Assembly: GCF_003419895.1 (NCBI RefSeq)
Contig: NZ_QPMM01000013.1
Span: 1-64,000 of the forward strand
DNA length: 64,000 nucleotides
Direction: 5' to 3'
DNA from: Chitinophaga silvatica
GTDB lineage: Bacteria > Bacteroidota > Bacteroidia > Chitinophagales > Chitinophagaceae
The position numbers were made by a program, and so were the translations under genes. Shown here one piece after another: positions 9,918 to 16,537 of this stretch; position 1 is the first letter of the stretch; each line of letters starts with the position of its first letter. The notes beneath the pieces were generated by a model. That model made no database searches. It was given only the letters and a program-made list of their open reading frames with translations, and was not told where the DNA came from.

Positions 9918-10430
9918 ATGAAATACTTACTGTTATTAATATTGGGAGGTGCATTTTTCTCATGTAATATCAACAAAGGATTTACAACAATAACTTTTGT
10001 AAGTCATGTGGACAGAAAGCAATCAAAAATAGTCAAATACAGCATGAAAATTCCTGTTGGATACAAGCTTGTTATAGGGGTAGGTGGACATGGAGAAAAG
10101 GAAAATGAATATAATTATCAAGACTTATCCCATATTTATATTTCTGAGTTTCCTTCAGGACTTGCAAATTACGATAATATCAAGTCTTTAGGTGACAGTC
10201 TTGCTCGAAAACGTTTTGAGGGAATAGAAGATTATGAATTAAGTAAAGCTATTGCTCAATTACAGGGGAAAGAATATGTACGTGAAGATATGATGCTTGA
10301 AGGAATAAATAGCCAAAAGCTATATTGGAAGGATATGCGTATTGGATTTATTAGTGTTGGCTATAATAATGTTCCGGCAAGTCAAAAAGATAAATTTGAT
10401 TCCTCTTTAAAGTCATTCAGTAAAAAATGA
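9918..10430 (+). CDS. Lipoprotein partner (putative immunity) of cassette 3
   Basis: The 170-residue product has a lipoprotein signal: MKYLLLLILGGAFFSC with the lipobox cysteine at 16. The mature protein has no similarity I can see to the other three partners, in keeping with its different toxin tip. It starts two bases after the toxin stop. A membrane-anchored, periplasm-facing location fits protection against a toxin that acts in the cell envelope. The function is inferred from position only. Confidence 0.55.
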   Translation: MKYLLLLILGGAFFSCNINKGFTTITFVSHVDRKQSKIVKYSMKIPVGYKLVIGVGGHGEKENEYNYQDLSHIYISEFPSGLANYDNIKSLGDSLARKRFEGIEDYELSKAIAQLQGKEYVREDMMLEGINSQKLYWKDMRIGFISVGYNNVPASQKDKFDSSLKSFSKK

Positions 10431-10460
10431 TCCACAATAGTCATAATGGTAACAGTGGCC

Positions 10461-11121
10461 TGGAGCTACTATTAGCATGGCTGCTAGTAGCTGGTATAAA
10501 TTTAAAGATGGCAATAAGTACACACGTAAAATACCACTGGAGGAAATGGCTTTATCTCTTGCCGGAGTAGCATCTGGTGCAGCCGACAAACTGGCTACAT
10601 CTGCATCTATGGCCGCTAATCCCCTGGCTGCTGCGATTTTCTCACTACTCAAATCCAGAGAAACTGAAACACCTGCTGCTAATACTAAACCTAAAGCCTA
10701 TCTGAATTATATATTACTCGATGAAGATCTGAAACCAATAGAAGATGATACTTCAGATATCTTCCACCGTAAAGATTATAAAGGCTTCATGCGGGTAGGC
10801 GAACCAGGCGAAATAACGCAGCATACCAAAAACAAATGGGTGGTAGAAAAAAGTGGGTACGCCTATATTTTCACTAGCAATGAAACCCCTGAAGCTGATG
10901 TGTATTTTGATGATATAGGGATTATGGCACTTACGGGTTCCTTGCTCAATGTTACTCATTATTACCCCTTTGGATTGGTAATAGACGGAATTAGTTCCCG
11001 GGCCGCTGGTAAGCTGGAGAACAAGGTATTGTTTAACAGTAAAGAGTTGCAGCGGAAGGAATGGAATGATGGATCAGGACTAGAACTATACGATTTTGGA
11101 GCTAGGTTTTATGATCAGCAG
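10461..11121 (+). repeat. Rhs-core direct repeat, short copy R4
   Basis: Copy four starts only at the codons equivalent to 3083 of the first copy (CTGGAGCTACTATTAGCATGG against CTGGTGATACTATCAGCATGG). It has therefore lost about 350 bp of the repeat. It runs to CAG at 11121. The bases just before it read as HNGNSGLEL, like the Rhs-core ending NDGSGLEL, suggesting a deletion that joined two parts of the core at short homology. Confidence 0.85.
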
Positions 11122-11820
11122 ATAGGAAGGTGGCATAATTTGGACCCGATGGCTGATAAGTATTTCAAACTTTCACCATTCAGCTATACAGCCAATAATC
11201 CATTGAAGTTTGTTGACCCAAATGGAAAGGAAATAGTCCCTATTGGAACGGCTGAAGACATAAAAAGGATTAATGCGGCATTAGCAATAGTACAACTAAC
11301 AAATCCTGAAATCTATAAGGCATTAAATGATGTGACAGATAGGTTTGAACTAAGCATAAAGGATCTAGTGAATACTGAAAAAATATCCAGTAGTGCAAAT
11401 GAAAAACGCGTAATGTTAGGGCAATTTGTTGGTAAATTAAAATATGAAAATGATCTTCAAATGAATGATAAAGGGGAATTCTCCAGAGGAAGGTACAACA
11501 TGGATGAACCTGAGCGAGTAGGAATTCCTCTTGAAGAAGCAAATGAGAAAGCATATTTTGAAAATAATACGGCAAAAATCATAATAGATAAAAGTCTAAA
11601 TAATGAGCAATTTGCAAAATCGTTAGCCCATGAATTTGGACATGCTAATTACACCCTTCAAAATAAAGCTAAAGAAGCTTTAACGGTTGATAAGTGGGAT
11701 GAAAATAAATATGGTCACGATAAAGGTAATCCTAGCGGAGAGGCTGCAAAAAAAGCAGAATCAGACTTTGATTCAAAAATCAAAGAAGTAATGGAAAAGT
11801 TAAAGAAATTACAAAAATAG
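10477..11820 (+). CDS. Headless Rhs cassette 4: short core fragment with a HEFGH tip paralogous to tip 1
   Basis: The 447-residue frame has about 215 residues of Rhs core, then a tip after NPLKFVDPNG that is clearly homologous along its whole length to the tip of the full-length gene. It includes IVPIGT, FSRGR, LAHEFGHA (HEFGH 385-389) and GHDKGNP. The two tips differ at many positions, so this is a diverged allele and not a recent copy. No export signal or plausible promoter precedes it. It is a probable silent donor of a variant metallopeptidase tip. Confidence 0.75.
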   Translation: MAASSWYKFKDGNKYTRKIPLEEMALSLAGVASGAADKLATSASMAANPLAAAIFSLLKSRETETPAANTKPKAYLNYILLDEDLKPIEDDTSDIFHRKDYKGFMRVGEPGEITQHTKNKWVVEKSGYAYIFTSNETPEADVYFDDIGIMALTGSLLNVTHYYPFGLVIDGISSRAAGKLENKVLFNSKELQRKEWNDGSGLELYDFGARFYDQQIGRWHNLDPMADKYFKLSPFSYTANNPLKFVDPNGKEIVPIGTAEDIKRINAALAIVQLTNPEIYKALNDVTDRFELSIKDLVNTEKISSSANEKRVMLGQFVGKLKYENDLQMNDKGEFSRGRYNMDEPERVGIPLEEANEKAYFENNTAKIIIDKSLNNEQFAKSLAHEFGHANYTLQNKAKEALTVDKWDENKYGHDKGNPSGEAAKKAESDFDSKIKEVMEKLKKLQK

Positions 11821-11833
11821 AAATCGTAATAAT

Positions 11834-12529
11834 ATGAAACTAATGAGTTATCGTAATTTAATTCCCATTTTATTTCTAATCCCTCATTTAAATCTATTTG
11901 CTCAAGCTAAAAGTGAAAAATTAAATAAATTTATTTACAATAAGATTGCAAATAATTTATTTGCGTTTAACCTACGTCATGCAAATCTAGCATTAAATGG
12001 AGTAGTTCCAGAAGAAGTATTGGATGGTGGCTCATACGAGTTCTATGGATTTATATTACCAGATTTCGGGCAAAAATTAATTATGGAAATTGACACCAGT
12101 GAATTAATTTATCCTTTGAGCAAGTTTGAAGTTTTTAAAGTATATATTCCTGGATTCAAATTCCTGGATTCAGTTTCAAATACTATTACAACACCGATTG
12201 GTATCGGACTGACTACTAAAGATTTTCTAATAGCTGTGGATGTAAATAGTGAATATCCCCATATTAAATTCTTAAGCGGTCAGTTCTACCCAACAAGAGT
12301 ATCTTATGATTTCAATATTAACTTAATGAATCCAAATTCCTGCCTGGACTATCTTAGGTTTAGGATGTACTCATATAAGGTAAAGGATATCATATTTGAT
12401 AAAAGAAACAAGGAAGGCCTGCTATTTAAAGGTTATTCAGAAGTTGAAAAATCGCCAGTCCAAATATTATTGCCCAAAGATGATATTGAAAGACCATATA
12501 TTGTAAAATTGCTAAAAATGGAAGATTAG
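11834..12529 (+). CDS. Exported partner (putative immunity) protein of cassette 4, paralogue of the 4449 gene
   Basis: The 231-residue product has a signal peptide (NLIPILFLIPHLNLFAQA). Its domain aligns end to end with the partner at 4449: KFIYNKIANN, ILPDFGQKLIM, FLSGQFYPTRVSYDFNI and LLPKDDIERPYIV. Toxins 1 and 4 are paralogous and so are partners 1 and 4, which supports cognate toxin-immunity pairing. It is the last gene before the attachment-like region. Confidence 0.6.
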   Translation: MKLMSYRNLIPILFLIPHLNLFAQAKSEKLNKFIYNKIANNLFAFNLRHANLALNGVVPEEVLDGGSYEFYGFILPDFGQKLIMEIDTSELIYPLSKFEVFKVYIPGFKFLDSVSNTITTPIGIGLTTKDFLIAVDVNSEYPHIKFLSGQFYPTRVSYDFNINLMNPNSCLDYLRFRMYSYKVKDIIFDKRNKEGLLFKGYSEVEKSPVQILLPKDDIERPYIVKLLKMED

Positions 12530-12641
12530 TCTCCGATTTAATTTCTCGAAGCCCAGGTCAATTTCTTATATTTGTATTGACAGTGAAGAAGTACTTAAAA
12601 GTGTGTAAAAAGAACATTCTTTTAGGAATTTGAAAAAGTGC

Positions 12642-12840
12642 GACACTCAATTGACACTCAAGGTTTATAACACATTGATATTCATCCCCGGTTCGAATCC
12701 AGTTCTGGGCACTAAAGCCCCTGTAGGTCATTGATTTACAGGGGCTTTTTTTTGTTAGACCCCACTTTTTGCCGGTATTTTCCGCTTATTCCCACTCCTT
12801 TTGGCTCACAGATGGCACACAGTTTGGCACACACAAAATG
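12642..12840 (+). other. Left attachment-like region (candidate attL) of the island
   Basis: It contains, in order, paired GACAC motifs 11 bp apart (12642, 12653), a tRNA-3'-end-like stretch CCGGTTCGAATCC followed by GTTCTGGGCAC (12702-12712), a terminator hairpin, TTTTCCGCTTATTCCCA, and paired GGCAC motifs (12814, 12826). The same sequence of elements recurs at 34388-34560. A decayed tyrosine recombinase starts directly inside. The T-arm-like stem does not pair properly, so this is not an intact tRNA. The assignment as an attachment site is inference. Confidence 0.4.
12714..12753 (+). terminator. Rho-independent terminator
   Basis: AAAGCCCCTGTA (12714-12725) pairs with TACAGGGGCTTT (12737-12748), and an unbroken T run follows. 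It would end transcription coming rightward from the Rhs cassette array. Confidence 0.85.
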
Positions 12841-12847
12841 AACATTT

Positions 12848-13909
12848 ATGACCATCACTGTAACGCCGAGACCTACACGGAATGGGCAAAAAATTTATTA
12901 CACATTAGAATGGGGAAAAGGTCCAGGGTAACGTAACGCTACTGGAATATTTACATTTAGTAAACCCAAAGACGAGTTACAAAAAAATCATAATAAAGAA
13001 GCGCTGGCAATTGTAGAAACAAAAAAGTCACAACTTATTCTCGAACGTCAAGCTCTTGGTACAGGGGATATCCCCACGCACAACTTTATACCCAACTTTC
13101 TTAACTATTATGAAGAATATGTCAATAATAAACAAACTGGCAACCGACATCTTCAAAACAGTTTTACTCAATTTAAAAATTTCATTGAGGAACCGTTCCT
13201 TGCTCCTATAAATATCACAGAAAACCTCTGTGAATGATTTAGAAAGTATTTGTTAGTTAAATATAACGGTGATACTCCTGCTAACTATTTTGCAAGGTTT
13301 AAACGCGTTATGTAAGCTGCCACAAAAGAAGGGTACTTTCGTTTGAACCCCGCTGAAGATGTTGCTGCCAAATCAAATCCAAGCATTAATCTAAAAGAAA
13401 ATTTGGAAGCCGATGAGTATATCCGGCTCCTGAAAACCCCTTGCCTGAATGCTGAAGTTAGACTAGCATTCATATTTTGCTGCTACACGGGCATAAGGCA
13501 TGTAGATGTAAAAAAGTTAACCTGGGAACAAATTAAAAATGAAGTTCTTGTGACCCGGATTATCCAGAAAAAGACAGGAAAGCCGGTTGAAATTACCTTA
13601 CATCAGATTGCATTATCTATTCTCGATGAAAAAATTAAAAGACTTGGGAAATTGGAGCCGAATGATAAAGTCTTTACTTTGCCTACGCATGACGGCTGTA
13701 ATAAGGTTATACAGCAATGAGTTAAAGATGCTGGAGTAGCAAAACATATTACCTGGCACTGCGCATGATTGAGCTTTTCTATTTTACTACAAGGGTTACT
13801 TATGGAACTGGCAACAACGAAGCATGTTCATGAGACTTATAAAAGGCATCGACCCAAAGATCAGCGCCAACACATCGAAAAATTACCAAACTATTATCTT
13901 AATGAATAG
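12848..13909 (+). pseudogene. Tyrosine recombinase (phage integrase family), inactivated by in-frame stops
   Basis: A single frame of 354 codons from ATG 12848 to TAG 13907 reads as a Bacteroidota-type tyrosine recombinase: arm-binding start (MTITVTPRPTRNGQKIYYTL), SAM-like core, then the catalytic domain. Five in-frame stops interrupt it (GPG*RN, LCE*FRK, RVM*AAT, IQQ*VKD and HCA*LSF). The last replaces the second catalytic arginine after the WHCA box. The first arginine (YTGIRHVD) and the nucleophile region (HETYKRH) survive. It sits just inside the left attachment-like region, as integrases usually do. It cannot make active enzyme, so the island is probably fixed unless another recombinase acts on it. 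Confidence 0.9.
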
Positions 13910-14129
13910 GCAGTCTTCAGTTAGGTAGCAGAATGATGAATATTGGAAGTTCTTACATCTTAATATATAGTAAATAGAAAGTTCCAAGTTATGGCACCTG
14001 TGAGCTTTTGAAATAGCTTAAATGAGATAATTATGATATCTTTTTATTATAATGCAAGTAAAGTTACATTATAATAATTAAAATATACCCTAACTTCTAA
14101 CATTATGTGTATAAAGAAATCAAGAAATT

Positions 14130-14756
14130 ATGATTGAAAAAGCAACCATATCGGCGTTGTTAATGCAACAAGCGCTGGATTCACTTTTGTTAGCAGTTGA
14201 GGCTAGACGTGAGAAAAACATAGATAAAGAGATACGTTTAGGGATAAATATTTTCCTTTTATTAGGAATTACAGTAGAAGGTGTTATAAATGAAATTGGT
14301 GAGGACTTAATAGATAGTTGGACTTGGTCAGAACTTGAAAAAGGAACAACCCCATTGAAATGGCGAATCTTATCAACATCAAAAAAAGAATTTAAACCTT
14401 CTGAAGAACCTTTGCAGACTATAATAGAACTTCAAAAAATTCGAAATCGAATTGCACATCCCAAATCAAAAAAATTAGATACTGATGTTATTATAATTTC
14501 AGATACAGGGATCGTAAAGAAAAATCCTGAAGATAATTACATATTACCGGAAGAAAATTTTTCAATTTATATTGGATACGAAAAATTCTTAAAAGATTTC
14601 GATGCAAAAAATACATTGTTTTATATGAAAAGGGTTTTGACAGCCATCAAGGAAATATCTAAACTTTTTAACAGGGAAGATAGGTTTCAGTGGAGTAATG
14701 CGATATCTGATGAAATTAAAAATATTATTATTGACAAAAACGAGATTAATACATAA
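14130..14756 (+). CDS. HEPN-like protein of unknown function
   Basis: The 208-residue, mostly helical and charged product has no signal peptide. It carries RNRIAH at 105-110, matching the R-x4-H motif of HEPN domains, which in many toxin, defence and RNA-processing proteins forms the RNase active site. A short helix-rich region precedes it and a variable tail follows. It stands alone, with no antitoxin-like neighbour, between the dead integrase and the peptide cluster. The HEPN assignment rests on this motif and helical character. A non-catalytic HEPN-like or merely similar protein remains possible. Confidence 0.5.
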   Translation: MIEKATISALLMQQALDSLLLAVEARREKNIDKEIRLGINIFLLLGITVEGVINEIGEDLIDSWTWSELEKGTTPLKWRILSTSKKEFKPSEEPLQTIIELQKIRNRIAHPKSKKLDTDVIIISDTGIVKKNPEDNYILPEENFSIYIGYEKFLKDFDAKNTLFYMKRVLTAIKEISKLFNREDRFQWSNAISDEIKNIIIDKNEINT

Positions 14757-14854
14757 GGCAACTTCAATTCACATTAATCTAAGAATGATTGCTAATTGTT
14801 CCGTTAGTAATGCGAAGGAAGCTACAGTTTTAACTTCTTAACAGCTTGTTTAAT

Positions 14855-14897
14855 ACGGGAGGGTTCCCCTGACATCATAAAGTCAAGGTCCTCCCGT
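14855..14897 (+). other. Two-part hairpin in a 518-bp intergenic stretch
   Basis: ACGGGAGG (14855-14862) pairs with CCTCCCGT (14890-14897), and an inner TGAC...GTCA helix nests within it. No long T run follows, so it may be a weak terminator of the HEPN-like gene or a structured leader. The rest of 14757-15274 holds no convincing gene. Confidence 0.4.
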
Positions 14898-15274
14898 TTA
14901 TAATATCCACTGGCATTTACAGGAGCCGACTAGTTGAATATTAATACAGATTCTTTTCATGATAGTCTATTTTTTTTACTTTATTCTTGCATTTACAATA
15001 CAAAAGGTTTACTATTACATTTATGAACTGATGTACTGGTATTTTAAAGGCCTGTATTTTGAATTCAAGTTATGAAAACTCAAAACCCAAAGACCCTGGT
15101 ATAGGAATTAATTGATGTAGACCCGTTTTTATCCGTTCAAAGTTAAATAATCACGAAAAAGGTAAGATGCTGATAGCTATGAATACCAATTGAACTGACA
15201 TGGCATGATCTGTGAAATATTCTGCTATGGCTATAAATCCTATTATTCTTAACAAATAGAACTGAAAACCATTT

Positions 15275-16537
15275 ATGAATGTTAACTATCTAATTTTGGT
15301 TACTATATTATTTGGTATACTGACGATTAATAAGCAGACCAATGGACAGACTCCCGCCGATGCGAAAAAAATAATGATTGATCCGATGAATGCGATGGGA
15401 GGAACAGCTTCAAAGTATTTTGAGGACGTACAATATATACCATTACAAACCACCAAAGAAAGTCTTTTTGGGAAAATTGATCAGTTACTGGTAACACCAT
15501 CTTATTTCATCATCTTAGACAAAACAACTGAAGCTGTATTATTCTTTAATAAAGATGGCAGCTATCATCATAAAATCAGCAAATTTCAATTCGACAAAAT
15601 CTTTCAGGTACCAAACAGTACAGGTCCGAAACGTAGTATCATTTCATCCATCAGCATTAACGAAACAGGTGATAAATTCTACATCAGTTCAATCTTCGAG
15701 CCGGCAGTGCTGTATATATACACATTTGATGGAATCAGAACAGGAAAAATTAATTTACCTGCTAATACTCAGGATTATTACCAATTAAAAAACGGATATT
15801 TCATTTGCAAACAACAGCGTCCATATTCCGCCAATAAATTAAACAATTTTAAGCAATTTGATATCTCTATTTACAAAGACAGTATAACAATTCCACTTTC
15901 TCTATTTCCGGTTATTCCTAATCAAACTGCCTTACTGGATGATTTATACGGGCACATTAAATATTTAAATAAGGGAGCAACAGATACAACTTGTTTGTAT
16001 TCTCCCGATTTTAGTTATCATTTGTATGAACTGGGAACAACTGGCATTTCAAGAGAGTTTGAAGTATTACTACCTAAGTATCTGTCTATCCCTCAAAACT
16101 TCGATACAGATAGTGCTTATGTTGGAAAAAGAAAAGAGTTCCTGAAAGACAAATCAGCTATTACTTCTTTCTGGGAAGCCTCCATTACCAATAATTGCTT
16201 ATTACTCGACATCCGAATTCCGAATACTCAAAATAATATAAATCGTATATGCCTGTTGTATAGTCTTAAAACTTCAAGACTCATAGCACTGGATAAAATA
16301 GGGGCCGATGACAAAACCTCTTACTTACCGGTTTCAGGTAATACCAGGTCAGATTTACTATTGTCTGCAGCAGGAGACCTTTACTATAGTTTTCCTTCTC
16401 TTACCATGTTTTCATCTAAAGAAGCTATGAAGGATAAAAAACCAGCATATTCTCCTACACTTGAAAATTATTTCAAGACAGAAAACAGAAAAAGTAATCC
16501 GGTATTAGTTCGGTTAAAGCTCAAATCAACTATTTAA
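15275..16537 (+). CDS. Secreted six-bladed beta-propeller protein
   Basis: The 420-residue product has a signal peptide (YLILVTILFGILTI, cleavage near TNGQ). The N-terminal pattern VQYIPLQTTKESLFGKIDQL, then ILDKTTEAVLFFNKDG, is typical of the six-bladed beta-propeller family (DUF5128/NHL-like) common in Bacteroidota. Such proteins sit beside small secreted peptide genes, TlpA-like thioredoxins and DUF1573 proteins. The propeller probably binds a ligand or peptide in the periplasm or at the outer membrane. The final codon overlaps the start of the next gene (16537), indicating an operon. No lipobox cysteine is evident. Confidence 0.75.
   Translation: MNVNYLILVTILFGILTINKQTNGQTPADAKKIMIDPMNAMGGTASKYFEDVQYIPLQTTKESLFGKIDQLLVTPSYFIILDKTTEAVLFFNKDGSYHHKISKFQFDKIFQVPNSTGPKRSIISSISINETGDKFYISSIFEPAVLYIYTFDGIRTGKINLPANTQDYYQLKNGYFICKQQRPYSANKLNNFKQFDISIYKDSITIPLSLFPVIPNQTALLDDLYGHIKYLNKGATDTTCLYSPDFSYHLYELGTTGISREFEVLLPKYLSIPQNFDTDSAYVGKRKEFLKDKSAITSFWEASITNNCLLLDIRIPNTQNNINRICLLYSLKTSRLIALDKIGADDKTSYLPVSGNTRSDLLLSAAGDLYYSFPSLTMFSSKEAMKDKKPAYSPTLENYFKTENRKSNPVLVRLKLKSTI

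Noticed and set aside
5152..11820. Headless Rhs cassettes as three independent secreted toxins
   Set aside because: None has a signal peptide or the N-terminal shell, and their starts lie inside repeat sequence without a clear ribosome site. Silent donor cassettes fit better.
12686..12712. Possible tRNA gene (GGTTCGAATCC followed by a GTTCTGGGCAC end)
   Set aside because: Only a T-arm-like and acceptor-like end is present, the T stem does not pair, and no D or anticodon arm precedes it. It is better read as part of an attachment-like region.
13343..13720. A 125-residue integrase-like protein as an independent gene
   Set aside because: It is one open segment of a longer integrase frame interrupted by stops before and after; it lacks the catalytic tyrosine region.
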